DNA from: Gorsachius magnificus
Taxonomy: Eukaryota > Chordata > Aves > Pelecaniformes > Ardeidae
Direction of reading: 5' to 3'
DNA: 64,000 nucleotides
Assembly (NCBI GenBank): GCA_034008185.1
Contig: CM067091.1
Location: forward strand, 7,543,799 to 7,607,798
The translations under genes and the position numbers were made by a program. Below are positions 10,796 through 22,943 of this stretch, one piece after another. How positions within the stretch are numbered: position 1 is the first letter of the stretch; each line of letters starts with the position of its first letter. The notes beneath the pieces are model-generated. The model saw nothing but the letters and a program-made list of their open reading frames with translations, did not search any database and was not told the DNA's origin.

Positions 10796-13164
10796 ACACC
10801 AAGACCAATCGGTTGTGTAAATAAACACCAAAACGAAAATTCCTCTGTCAGAGGAGGTGCGTTTCCTAATGTCCAAGTGCACAGGCAGCACAAAAACAGA
10901 ACAGACAACATGACCAGGAGAGGAAAAGGGGGGTATTTTTTTGCACAATTAATCCCATTTCTAATGGGAAAGATTATTCCGAGCTGGAACTGACTCCCTG
11001 CTAGTGGAGCATCCTTCCACAGAGGAGTCGTTGCATTACCCTGTGTTATAGGTTTACCAGTGTCTTTGCGGATGAGCACCCCATACTGCAGAAGCCTGAT
11101 CCAGCACCAGAGAGTGCATTTCCAGCTTGAAGCCGTCTCACTGGGAGCACCCTGGAGCTGCCAGGCAGTGAGAGAAAGTGAACTAATCATCTGGCGGAGA
11201 CAGCGTAGGAGCCAAATTAGGAGAAGAGAATAAAACCTAATTAACTTGTCCAGCGGGTTTGTCAAGGGACTCTAAGGCTCGTTGCTGCTCTCCTAAGCTG
11301 CCACATCGCATTCCCACAGCACCACTGTGGGACCCGGAGAGAGCATTCACTGGGAACTGGGGACTTTGCAAATCTTCCCAGCTCCTCTGTGCTTCCTAAA
11401 GGAGAAATGCTTGCCAGGAGATGCAGGCAGACAACGCACACCATGCCCTGTCTCCTCCCCGAGTGCGGAGCTGCTGTTTCTTGAAGCCAGCCGGGGATGC
11501 TGCCTAGATGGGCAGTGCTCCCGCTTTCGGCCCCGCAGCTCTGGTCCCACCAGACGGGAGCTGCATGAAGCCTGTGGTCCCACCAGCAAAGCCAGGCACT
11601 CCCTCTCCTCAAAGGGAGGGTTTTGTAGGAAGGGAGCAGAAAAAACCCTTGGCACGGGACAGGAGGGCCCCCCAAGGTCAACTTTATGGCTTCTTTCTTT
11701 GTTAAAAATATTTTTTAAAAGCATGTACTCCTACTTTCTAACCCTTTTGTCCTTCTCACATTTTTGCATCTCTTTTCACCTTGTGCTGGTCTCTGTATGT
11801 CTCTGACCCCACCAGTTTCAGGCCTGCCAGGCAGCCCTGGCCAATGGCAGGTCGTGCCTGCACAGCCCTGCTCAGGAGGGGCTGTTGGGGACAGCACCCT
11901 AACTGCTAGCTCTGGCCCTACAGGGTGTTTGATGTCTCCTGCTATAGATTCACAAATACCTGAAACATATAAACTGGGCCAGTGTTGCCCAGATTGCTAT
12001 GCCCACCCTGATTTAGCTCACGCTGTGCAATGGATTACACCAGGGAAAAACCTTTTGATGAGAGGGAACCAGTTGCTTTTTGTGGGTTGTGGGTTTAATG
12101 CAGACCAGCTCCCTGTTTCACCAGGGGGTTGCATTGACCATGCAAGGGGAGGGTGTGGGGAGGAGCAGGCAGAGGCAGGAAGAGGGCAGATTCACTCTTG
12201 AATTTCCCCTGATTGCAGCTGAAGAAGTTTAAGAGATTCATTCAGTCTTGGAGATGTACCTTGGAGACACCTCTGTTAGGACCTTTGTCGGTAATTGCAG
12301 CGTTTCCTTCCCCCAGCCCCATCAGGGTGGCATTACCATGCTTGGGATGAGGCCCTCCCTCCCCATGCCTTTGGCAGTTGGCGTCCAGCTCCCGGCTCCA
12401 GCTGGCCGCCATCGCCCAGCACCCCAGCAAGGCTTTCAAACAAGGCTTCACAAGCAGGACGCCCACAGACAGCCCGAAAGAGGATTACAGCTGTGCTGGT
12501 GAGAACAGCCAGCTCCAGCCTGCACGCGTGGAGGTGCAGACGTTTGCTTTGGCATTCACCCATCTTGCCTCCTGTAGCCTCAGCAGACAAAAAAAAGGAG
12601 CTACAACAAGTTGCAGCATGTGCAGTCTCCATGCTGCTGCCTGATGCTCAGAGCAATAACATGGCCGGTGACCAGCAAGAGCAATGCTGCATTGCTGGGT
12701 TATAAGCCAGCCCAGGCACAGCCTGGCAAAGGGGTGCTACAAGTCGCTCACGTTCAGGACCCCGGGGGCTGCAATGTTAATTCAGCCCCCACACAGTGTT
12801 ATGGGAGCTGGCAGAGAGAATGATAAGAGCTGTGCTCTCTGTTTCCCATTTGCTTGATCCCCAAGGGGCTTTTCGTATCATGGCAGTCCTGTGTTAAGAC
12901 CACGGGCTTGATTTGTCTTTTATATGCATGGATTTTACGCTTACTCAACTTCATCAACTGCAGGCGGGACACTGCATATGTTCCCTTTGCAGGCATTTGC
13001 TGGTCTGTCCCAAACTGAGCATGGCACAGGAATGTAAAGAGACTATTAACATTGCAAACACGCTGGGCGTCCCTGGGCTTGGAAAGCAGGTAGTGCTGCA
13101 CAGCTGCTCCATGAGTAGCACTAAAGATAGTGATGAAATTAATGATTAGCTCTTTTATAAATGC
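10796..13164. other. Gene-free stretch
   Basis: GC-moderate sequence with many overlapping short open frames on both strands (up to about 160 codons) and none recognised. No repeat, RNA gene or regulatory signal could be supported. Confidence 0.5.
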
Positions 13165-13747
13165 TGTCGTGGCTAAACCCCAGTTGGCAGCCATGCACCA
13201 CCCAGCTGCTCGCTGGGATGGGGAAGGAATCAGGAGGGCAAAAGTAAGAAAACTCGTGGGTTGATATAAGAACAGTTTAATGATAAAAATAAAATAAAAT
13301 AAAATAAAATAAAATAAAATAAAATAAAATAAAAATAACAATAATAATAAATTGTAATGAAAAGGGAGACAACAAAGAAACAAAACCTGGGAAAAACAAG
13401 TGATGCAACCATTCACCACCTACCGACTGATGCCATCCCATCCCTGAGTAGTGATTGCTGCCCGCTGGCCAACTCCCCCCAGTTTCTATACTGGGCATGA
13501 TGCCCTATGGTCTGGAATAGCCCTTTGGCCAGTTGCGGTCAGCTGTCCTGGCTGTGCCCCCTTCCCAGCTTCTTGTGCCCCAGGCAGAGCAGGGGAAGCT
13601 GAAAAGTCCTTGACTTAGTGTAAGCCCTGCTCAGCAACAACTAAAATATGAGTGTGTTATCAGATTATTCTCATACTAAATCCAAACCAGAGCACTATGC
13701 CAGCTACTAGGAGGAAAATTAACTCTATCCCAGCTGAAACCAGGACA
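13165..13747 (+). mobile_element. Solo LTR of an endogenous retrovirus (copy 1)
   Basis: Begins TGTCGTGG at 13,165 and ends GGACA at 13,747, giving the TG...CA ends of a retroviral LTR. It is flanked by near-matching 5-bp sequences (aatgc at 13,160-13,164, actgc at 13,748-13,752), read as a target-site duplication with one change. A 5-bp duplication fits ERVL- or ERV1-type integration. No internal gag/pol/env sequence and no second LTR lie nearby, so it is a solo LTR left by recombination. It is the most diverged of the three long copies. A TAAAA-type microsatellite has expanded inside it, and the cAMP-response-type site seen in copy 2 has decayed to an unrelated sequence near 13,497-13,504. 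Family name is not assigned. Confidence 0.85.
13284..13352 (+). repeat. AAAAT pentanucleotide microsatellite
   Basis: About ten near-perfect AAAAT units followed by degenerate AAT units, all inside LTR copy 1. The tract creates a false minus-strand open frame of 206 codons whose product is a Phe-Tyr-Ile-Leu repeat. Likely polymorphic in length. Confidence 0.95.
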
Positions 13748-14217
13748 ACTGCACACCTTCTGCAGGAAGGTATTCCCAAGCTTGGAGATGGGAGAGAATT
13801 TGCTCCTCATCACTAAAAGCCCAGCTCCGTCTCTCCGCCCCGCACTTTGCCACCAGCAATACGTCCTGGCTCCAGGTTTGCAGCCTGGCTCACAGAGATT
13901 TGCTTTTCATCTCCCAGCGTGACAGTTTCAAAGGCTGAACATGAAACAGAAGGTGAAATTATTGTCAGTTAAAGTCCTTTCTGTCCCCACCCCTTCACCG
14001 CTGATATAGCTGCTTATACTCTTGTATTTGCACAAATAATGAAAATCCCTTGGGGAAATCATCTTATCTCCCCTGCTGTGTCGCAGCAGGCTACCAGCAG
14101 ATGATAAAACACATGAAGATAGACAAGGCAAGCTCTAACTGCTCTGCTTCTCCGGAAATCTTCCCCTTTTTAGTCCTGATGGAAACACACTTCTCCTCTG
14201 GTATAAAAAGGTGATAG

Positions 14218-14242
14218 ATTTATATATTTTATATATATATAT
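14218..14242. repeat. TA-rich simple repeat
   Basis: Alternating TA tract with a short T run in the middle. Low-complexity DNA, no associated element. Confidence 0.8.
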
Positions 14243-16354
14243 GAAAAAGTGAAACAGAAGTGCCCCAGTGCTATTTACTGTTTGTGGCTGCCCCCATCTA
14301 AGAAATTCTTGGAATCATTTGCCATTCAAAGCTTTTAAGTTGTATTTGTATGAAGAGCTTCTGTATATGGCAGAACAAGTGTCTCAGGGAAGATGCTTTG
14401 CTTTTTGGAGGAGGTGAGAGTTTACTCATCTGCTTTCAACATGTGACATTTAATGGGGGGTAGAGGCTTTTAAATCATGGCCAGCCATGCCTTTAGAACA
14501 TCAGTGTTTTAGCTTGTAGCACAGAAAAAGAAAATGCTCCCAGAGAGCAGGAATTATGTGTTTCCAAAAACTCAAATGATTTCAAAGATCAGGAGTCCCC
14601 CTTCAGTTTTTGTGAGTAAAAGAGCACTATCAAAGGTCTTCCAGCCCCCATGATGGCGCCCATCAGACACAGCTTTCAAGGCAGACCAGGGTGCTGCAGA
14701 CAAACCTTTGCACTGCAGCCAAGGTGATGCTGGGATAGATGAGTACCAGGATGTCCTAGCAAATCACAAAGTATCTCATGGATTTCTGTGGTTTTGAAAA
14801 ACCCCTGACACAAGGAGAGAAGAGATCCTCTTAAATCCCCTTAAAACTTGAAAAACAGAGAATGAAATCAGCACCAGAGTGAAGGCTGGAAAATAACAAG
14901 GCAGAATCTGGACCAGGACCTGGACCAGGTTCTGCTGGGGCTAAGAGGATCCATCAGAAGCAAGTCCTAGATACCTGTCTTCCAGAAGCAGTTCATGATG
15001 GCAACAACCTGTGATGAATCAACAAAGCCACTACAAATATTTTAACCGCCCCTCAAGGTACCTGTAGGGTCAAAGGAACAGGACCAGAGCACCACATTGG
15101 TCAGTGGCTGATGCTGGGAAGCAGTCTGTTGATTCAAAAGCAGGGTCAATCCTTTTTTATGGTCACCTTGTATTAGTTCCCAGGACTGCAACACTGGCAT
15201 CAACAAAGAAGCACCCTAACCTTATCGAGAAGAATCCCTCACTCAAGGCCCTGCCCTTTAGACACTGCAGCAAACTGCAGCCAGAGGAGCTCGTTAGGAG
15301 TCTGTCGGCAAAGTGCTGCCGTATCCTTCCTGCACGAAGCACCAGTTTCCAAGGCTAATGGATTGAAAACAATTAGTCGCTTCTATTCCTTTCTTTGAGG
15401 AAAATGCAGGCATGAACAAACTCTCTGGCAGTGCATGTTGATTTCTGATAAAATAATTCATCCAAATGCCTATGCAAATCGGCTCTGGCCGATAATCACT
15501 AAAAAAAATGTAATGCTGTAAATATAATGAAAACATAATTAGCAATTAAAGACAGGGGTGACAGCCTGGTGCTGCGGATGGAAATAATGGGACTGTTGTT
15601 CTACATCTGAATGCTGGTGGAAAACATCAGCCTTTCAGGGCTGCTGTTTTAAGTTCTGCAAGACACGAATTGAAAGACATTTTCCTGGGTGAAGACCTCA
15701 GCATCTCCAACAGCTCAGGGATTACCGAAGCACTGGGGAACAGGCTAATCCTCTCCCAGAGGGTGTTGGCACATGTGCTCGTCTCCCAGGTTCTGTACTG
15801 CCTGGTGTTCATCTCCAAAGTGGGGTGGCTGGAAAAGAAGGCTCCTGTCAGCTATTTTGGACAAAGCACCTGCCCCATGGCCGCCTGCCAACCTGGGAGT
15901 GGGGGATCTGGTGACCCAAGGGGTCCCATTCAGTCCTCCATCTTCTCTCTTACATTTCTCTGCTATTGACCTGCTTGTGAAAATTGGAGTTTTCCAAGCT
16001 CAGTGTCCAACTTTGGAAGACATAACTGTGGATGGTGAAGTATTTGAGCCTGATGTCTGTGGGAAGCAGGGCACAAAGATCTCCCACTGGGATGGAGGAG
16101 TCCGTAAAGATTTATTCTCCTCTCCACCTTTAATGATGTAGAACTAGGAATTTAAATGCAGAACATTCAACATCAGGTTTCCACAGCTTGGCCTCCTCCC
16201 CATGCTCAAAACCCTCCTTCGGTCAAGAGTAGTAATTATCTCTTGCCTCCTTCACAAGGACAGCAAGAAGTGTAATTAAGCAGGACATGTTTTTTTGTCA
16301 GCTGTGTGTGTGCACCCCACATTTAAGACAGTGGTAGCTGAAGGGATAATTGAG

Positions 16355-16400
16355 CCACTGGTGTTTATAAAGCACTTTGAGATCTTTGGGCAAAATGCAG
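16355..16400 (+). mobile_element. Ancient SINE tail fragment
   Basis: Contains 'tataaagcactttgagatc' followed by 'tttgggcaaaatg', matching the conserved 'gtaaagcgctttgagatcctt' tail of MIR/CORE-SINE-type amniote repeats. Only the tail is recognisable. Confidence 0.45.
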
Positions 16401-19006
16401 TCGCGTACAACTGCGCCTGCAGCAGCAGAGGCTTGCACAGAGGCTGACATCCCAACCCAGGTGGCCCTTTCCATCCCACCCGTGCCATGTTCATGCAGAA
16501 ACGCTGCCGTTGTTTTGTTCAATACATAGCACAAAGGCACTGCCTGGGCAGGGGAGTAATCCTTAGGGTCTAACTGGGTAAATCACCTAAAAAAACCCTG
16601 GTTCTCTCATGTAAAAGCTCAGAAAACTAAAACTGTACACAGGATGGTGATGAGGGAAGGAGGGGAGCTGTGGTTTTGTCCATCATGCACTGCTACAGCC
16701 CTGGGACCGCTCTGGGCTTAGATCTTCACAAAAGCAGATGGCAACGTCAGCCTGTTCGAAGCCGAGATCTGAACTAGCCCATTTATCGGCACTGGCTGAA
16801 AACCAAGCTTCCTCTTCCATCGGAAAGTCTGACATTTTGAGCTCCTTTTTCAGTCCAAATCCAAAAGCCAACATCCCAGGTTTAAAAATTCCCTGAGGCA
16901 GAGAAGGTTCTAAAAATGTTGCTGTCACATTGTGGAACTATTATCTCGTACCTGGCCAAGTCTATCCCAGGATCCAGCCTAAAATCTGAAGTCTCAGTTT
17001 TTAATAAGAATGGGCTTTAGCTTAGGAGAGCAAATGTTAGAGTAATGTTAAAAAAAATGTCTATATGTTATGGGAGGGAAATGAAAAAGTTGAAACTATT
17101 CATTTTTATGCTTTCCTGGGTGAATATTTCTTTGCAATCTGTATTTTTCTTTGAGATTTTCCAGTGATGACAGTGTCACATTTTTCCAATAGGAAACACT
17201 TCTGCTGACAATGGCTTGGCCACCTCTCCTGTGAGGCGCCCACATGGTTACCCTGTGCCTTGTATCTTTCTCATCAGAACACCCCTCTGCCCCATCCCCA
17301 CACCAAGTGTGCTGTCAGGCTTCACTGGGCGTTTGTACTCACGTGATGAATGCAGATGACGCTTGAAGATTTCTTCCTAGCTTAATAATTTATGAGAGTG
17401 ATTTCGGACTGATTTTTGTCTTTAGCAAAGAGCATCTGAAAGGGTTTTTGAAACCCCATGGAGCTCAGCAATGAGGGTGGTTTCTAACCAACCTGCAGAT
17501 CAGACCTTCCAGGAGCTGCTCTAGGGATGGAGCAGCCTTGTCCTCTGCTCAGCCTCCCCACTTAGCAGGGTTTCATCTTTTCACCCTTCTCATCCAAGTG
17601 TCTGACCTACCCCATGGTCACCTTTCCTTCTCCATTCAACTTGATTCAACAGGACCAACTTGCCCGGACTCTGTGTCTAATGCGTCTCTTTGCTTGGTTG
17701 GGTTCATATCTGTTGCCCTAAAGGATGCCACTAAACACAGATGACTAGAAACAATTAAAAGAGATGCATCCTGCTGTTTGCCACATTGATTAAAAACATC
17801 ATCCAGACACCATGAAAATGGGCTAGATTTGTCCCTAAAAACTCTGTGCTGGGGAGATCATTTGTCGCTTACACATCTCTGAGCCTGGCATTAAAGCGGA
17901 GGGTTGCTATATGTTGCCACAAGGGATTTATATCTAAAGTAATAACTTAACGCCACGGCAAATGCTTTAATTTCTTTGTAGTATAAATTAGCATACTAAT
18001 CTGATAATAACGCATTACAGCCTGAAAAAAAAAAAAGAAAAAGATATCACGCATGGCTAATCATTATAGGAATTGAAACCAAGACAAAGGATCGCACTGT
18101 AATTTGGCTGAAATTTCATGGTCATACACCGGGGAAGGTGAGGGGGGGCTTAGATCACAGAAACACTTTTAAGGGGCCATCAAAGCAAAGGCCATCATGA
18201 GCATAGCCAGCCAAAATTTTGACTGTATATTTACTGGTCTCTCATCTTTTGTGTGAGAAGCATTTGCTGGGGTCTACTGAAATAAAAGGTTTATCATGGG
18301 AATGATGCCTAAACCCATCTGGGGCTGGTTTAGTCAATCTGTGGTCTGTGCGCTGCAGAGAGTTCGTAAGATAGGAGAAGGTGTTGTGATTGCAAAATGC
18401 CAATTTTCAAAGGCAAAATGCACACACTGAGGTCTTGCCAAAAAACCGTTTGATAAAGAGAAGGAAAACAGACTCCAAGGAGTGCGCTGAGAAGTCTGCA
18501 CTGACCATAACAGGAGCTTGGACACATAAACATATCTAAGTTGCCCATGTCCAGACACCTAAACGTGGGTACCCTAATATGAAGCTGAACCCCATCTGTT
18601 ACTGCATGGCAACCTGCACGCCCCCAGCAGCCTGCCAGCAGCACACCCCAAATAAATCCTTCCAGGAGAGCAAGGACTCAACAGGGAAGGTAATTAAGCA
18701 TCAGAAGTGATTAACAGGAAATATAGTGGTATCTGCATCCCTTGAAATCCTTAAAACCAGACAGGGCAGCTTTTGCAAATCTATGTTGTAGCTCAACCTG
18801 TAATTACAGGCTGGATTGCCATCAGGAGAACAGATTTTGTGGTCTGTATTTATGTAGGATGATCTCAGGCTTCTTTCTGTGCTGCTGGGAGACTCAAAGC
18901 AGCACGAGGAACGTGCTTGTTTTCCAAGGTGAGCCCACGAGGAGGTTGGAGAGCTGGGCTCTTTCTTCAGGGTGGGTTTTTTTGAAGGGTGTTTTTTGGT
19001 TTTTTG

Positions 19007-19034
19007 AAGAGTGTCTCTAAAAGAGTGTCTCTAA
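19007..19034 (+). repeat. Perfect 14-bp tandem duplication
   Basis: The unit 'aagagtgtctctaa' occurs twice head to tail (19,007-19,020 and 19,021-19,034). Small replication-slippage type duplication downstream of a T-rich stretch. Confidence 0.9.
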
Positions 19035-21309
19035 ATCCATCGCACTCCTGAAATGAAGTGTTTTAGCAGAAGTGGTAGAGAATTTAACTGGGAATAGTTC
19101 GGAACATTTTCGTAGCCGACAAATTAAATTGCCTTCTGTGGCTCTGAATTTCACAAAGCCTGTAATGCCGATCCCCTAGTTAAGTTCCCTTAAATTTCTA
19201 GGGATGGACAGAGGATAATTCAGCTCTGTACTTGACATTCCTTTTCCTCTATTACATCTGTCAATGGAATTTGTGATCCTTTTTTCCCCTTCGATATGGA
19301 AAAAAAAGTCTTCAGCTTGCAAAGAACTTTCTAGTTAAAATACTTTCTGCACAAATTAATACCAAATAAACATGTGGCACCCTTGTACAGTAGGGCATGA
19401 ACAGCACAAGTAACACTCATCTAACAGAGTTCTTACTTTGGTGAGCAACTAGAACAAGTGGAAATCAATAATTTTTATATCATCCTGAAATATTTTATAT
19501 TCCCCTTAATGAAAGGACTTTTTAAAGTAGGAGTGATGCTTAACTTCATTCTATTTTTCACTTTAATTTTAAGGAATTCAGGTCATTTCTGTGAAAAATG
19601 TGATGTTTTGTTCCTAGCTGAGGAGTCTTTCTCATTTAGCGCTACTTTTTCCACCACCCCATGGTGCGATCTGTCATACCTATGTGCTTTCTGTTCAGGC
19701 ACTGAAACATTCCTTTGGTTGGGGTTTTATTTTTGTAGTTTTCTACCTTGTTGCAATTTTGCTGTCCCATGAATAAAGTAGGACCAGTGATGGCAGAGAC
19801 TCCATTTCACTCAACAGGTCTTTTCTGAATTCTGTAGAAGAGAGGCTGATGCCTGCCAAATTAGAGATTTCAGGCAGAGGTTTATAAACTGGGAATACCT
19901 ACTCATTTTCAAAGATCACAGGAGTGTACAGTTTTTGCAAACTGCATGAATTCCACCTCCAAATCCCACTTGTTTCCAGTAAATTAAGCTGTCGGGCTTT
20001 TTTGAAGGTAGCTAGACAGCAAAAGGTAACTCCATGAAAGTGTAAAGGCTCAAATTAAACCTGAGGTGGAGCACAGGGAGGTTTAGCTCACACAGAAAAT
20101 ATCCCTGAAAGTCAGGCAACTTCAGAAGAAACAGCTGGCTTAGAAGTAGGTGTGGGAGTAGAATCTGAATTGTCATAAGCTGATTTCTAGACTGTTTGAT
20201 TTACTTTAGCTGAAGATCCAGCCTTAAATACCTGTATGGCAGTGGGAGAGGTTTAGTGGCCAAAATATCTGAGGATGAAAGGGAAAGAAGGGAAATGGGA
20301 TTTAATGAATAGGCAAAGACACTGGGATGGCCTTTGCCTGAGTCAAGGTCAAGGAGCAGATCAGGGCCGGCAGTGATGCTCAGGACGAGCACCCAGCAGA
20401 TTTGCACTGCTTTTTGATTTTCTTTGAATGGGAGGTGAGGAAAATCAGGGGAAAACCAGTCTGCTCTAGCTGAGTGGATGCAAGCGACTCTTGTTCTTCT
20501 TGCTGTAAGGGCATTGCTCAGGCAGAATTGCTTTCACCTTCATTTCTCTATTTTTTGTCCCAGTTCCTGCAGACCCAAACCAACCTGCCACCTGTTTTGC
20601 TCTGTGTTGCTATGGCAATTGGAGAGGTGTTGCACGGCCCTTCTGCAAACTGCAGCAGCCCTGCATAGGCAAATTGTCTTGCAGAAAGCAAGAGATCTGA
20701 GCTGGCCATAGGTCTGACCCAAAATGAAATATATACAGCCGCACTTGGCACACATTGCATCTAATGTTCCCCCTGCTGAGGAGGAAGAATTTAGATAGGC
20801 GCAAGTGAGGCAGATGGATAAAATGCACCAAGTCAAGACCTTGTCTTCAAAATTGAACCACAGATGCAGCTGCTTCATGGCGAGAATCTGGAAGCTGCTT
20901 TCTGAAAAATTAAGAGGCAAGGAGGAAAAGATCACAGGAGAAACAGCTCAGATATTTCTGAGGTGAGCAATTAATCTTCTGAAAAATGCATCACGAGGTC
21001 CAGATTTCTAGAGCAAAGCTGAGATTTCTAAGGGCATCAGGAGAGACTCTGGAGACCTGAGCCTGCTCCTCTGAACCATCCTCACGATTAGCTTCAAAAT
21101 CCTCAGCCTAAATTCCCACCCAATGCTAAAACTCTGTGTGTTTCTCTCCAAAGCTCTCCATTACCTCGGTGCACTAAGCTTTCCATTTGAGGAACTTCCC
21201 AGCCCTCCCAGATTGCATGATTTTCTGGAGGAGGAGATGAGACCAGAAGGATGGTGCGTGCCGTGTCTATGTTATCCCTGCAATTTCCTGGGCATGATAA
21301 GTTGGCTGT

Positions 21310-21410
21310 GATACCAACTTAATTTCTAGCTTGAGAAATCAAGCCATGGTCTTACTTTGAAATATTCCCAAGTGCTGCACGAAAATCTTGACGCGTATAC
21401 AACTCCTGAG
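21310..21410 (+). repeat. Diverged direct repeat, copy A
   Basis: Shares the order 'gataccaactta', 'ttctag', 'gaaatcaag', 'ttcccaag', 'ctgcac' and 'aaaa' with 22,313-22,405, at roughly 75-80% by eye. Either two remnants of one unidentified old interspersed repeat or an old local duplication with a period of about 1 kb. The surrounding sequences do not obviously align, which favours an interspersed repeat. Confidence 0.6.
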
Positions 21411-22106
21411 AGCTGGAGGTCCTTGGCAGTTCCCCCCTGCTAAGCCTTTCCCCACCAGTCCAGCTGAAAGCATACCAATATTGGTCCCAGCTGGTCACTG
21501 AGACATCTCTAGACTTGCCAACTTAACTGGGTTTAACATTAATTATCCCCGTCAGCAATTTTAGCCCTGGGATTTCCCCTGAGACCTGCACGGATACATA
21601 TGACATGGGTTAAATTTATACAAGGTCTCGGAATACCCCAAGTGCCTGTAACATCTGGCACATCTCAGGGTTTCCACGCTCCCAGGGTCTCAGACCTGTC
21701 ACAGACAGGTTGACCCCTGAGGATATAAGGTCCCTGGGTCAGGACCTATTGATTCTCCAGTGCTTTGTACAGCATTTGTCAGTGATTAGGGACCAGGAAC
21801 TCAATCCAAAGCATGTTGATGTGGGCTATGTGCATACAGACACAGTCATCCGGCTCAAGAGAGGAGTTAGATTAAAAGGAATTTTTGTTTATCTATCCCC
21901 TCTTTGCCATTTTGGACTGGAAGGAAGAACAAGGCTGTTCTGTGATTTCCATAGCCCAGCATGCTGAGCAAAACCGTGAGTGACGTTTTGCTGTCTGTCT
22001 GGCCATGTACTGTTCTGGAAAGGTGTATGTTGGAGTCAGCAAGCAAAGAGCTCTTAAACTGCCTGTTACATCCCTCACTGTGGGAGTAGGGGCCAAGGTA
22101 AGTCAC

Positions 22107-22200
22107 TATCACCATCCCTATTGTGCTGGGGAAACCGAGGCATGGGAACACTGTGACTTGCTAAATAACATCTGGCTGACAAGTGGCAGAGGGGGGAGCA
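22107..22200 (-). mobile_element. Ancient MIR-like SINE fragment, minus strand
   Basis: Plus strand reads 'ctggggaaaccgaggca', then 'ctgtgacttgct', then 'aagtggcagagg', the reverse-complement order of the MIR/CORE-SINE core ('atggggaaactgaggca', 'gtgacttgcccaagg', 'agtggcagagc'). Good match in order and spacing although diverged. Confidence 0.6.
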
Positions 22201-22312
22201 AAGTGCAGCAATCTAAGGCTCTCCTGGATGGGTTTGGGCCATCAAGCATGCAGGCTCTTGTGCCCTGCTGACTACTGCTGCCTCTCATGGGGATACCTGC
22301 TTATCTCATGGA

Positions 22313-22405
22313 GATACCAACTTAACTTCTAGTTTTGGAAATCAAGGTACTTCCTTACCTTGCAAAGTTCCCAAGCTCTGCACCAAAACCTGGGTGCATG
22401 TCAAC
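22313..22405 (+). repeat. Diverged direct repeat, copy B
   Basis: Partner of the repeat at 21,310-21,410 in the same orientation. The first 12 bases are identical, after which the copies diverge to roughly three matches in four. Confidence 0.6.
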
Positions 22406-22903
22406 CCATCATACACTGCAGATCAGAGCTGGGGACTTTATCCTGCCAGGGAAAAAATAGCTTTAGGTCTGTCTGGAGCACTTTGGCAAGGAAAATAACC
22501 TGCAGTCTAGTCCCTGCCTGCAGCAGTGTAAAGGCACTGGAGGGGAAGAAATATCGCCTGCACAGGGACAGCTCTGCAGTGGCCGAGGCTCCCGTGATGA
22601 GCTTTTATCTGCTCCAGGAAGGTTATTCAGTTAACAGCAACACAACTTGTGCACGGCATAAAAGCTTCTCAGGAGGCCTTGAACCAGACCTTCGCTCCCC
22701 CCTCCAGAGCATCCCTCCCTCCGCCGCTGGCCCTGCCACTGGCCGTCACCACCTTGACATTCTGCTGTGATTAATTGTGCGAGCTCCCAGGCTCTCATCT
22801 GGGGCTAACTGACAGGAGGTGAAGCATGACAGTGAATAATGGCAAGACCTTTGGAAGTCCAGGAGAAATTAAATCAACGCAACAGTATTTGTTCGGTTTT
22901 GAG

Positions 22904-22943
22904 TCCCCTGTCCCCCCCTCTCCCTGCCCTCGCCCCCCACCCT
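22904..22943 (-). other. Potential G-quadruplex on minus strand (C-rich on plus)
   Basis: Six C-runs of three or more on the plus strand within 40 bp give, on the minus strand, six G-runs separated by loops of one to three bases. This satisfies the usual G3+N1-7 quadruplex pattern. No gene or promoter was recognised next to it. Confidence 0.6.

Larger units (their letters stand above)
13748..21309. other. Gene-free stretch, mostly unique, AT-rich in places
   Basis: No gene recognised and open frames are short. AT-rich blocks at about 15,420-15,550 (with octamer-like 'atgcaaat' near 15,473) and 17,925-18,085 (clustered TAAT and 'gataa' cores) have the look of conserved non-coding elements. 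A TA-rich tract lies at 14,218-14,242. Two perfect copies of a 14-bp unit are adjacent at 19,007-19,034. Confidence 0.5.

Noticed and set aside
12799..13419. Minus-strand open frame of 206 codons
   Set aside because: Its length comes from the AAAAT microsatellite in LTR copy 1, which reads as a repeated Phe-Tyr-Ile-Leu peptide with no stops. It spans the LTR boundary and has no recognisable domain.
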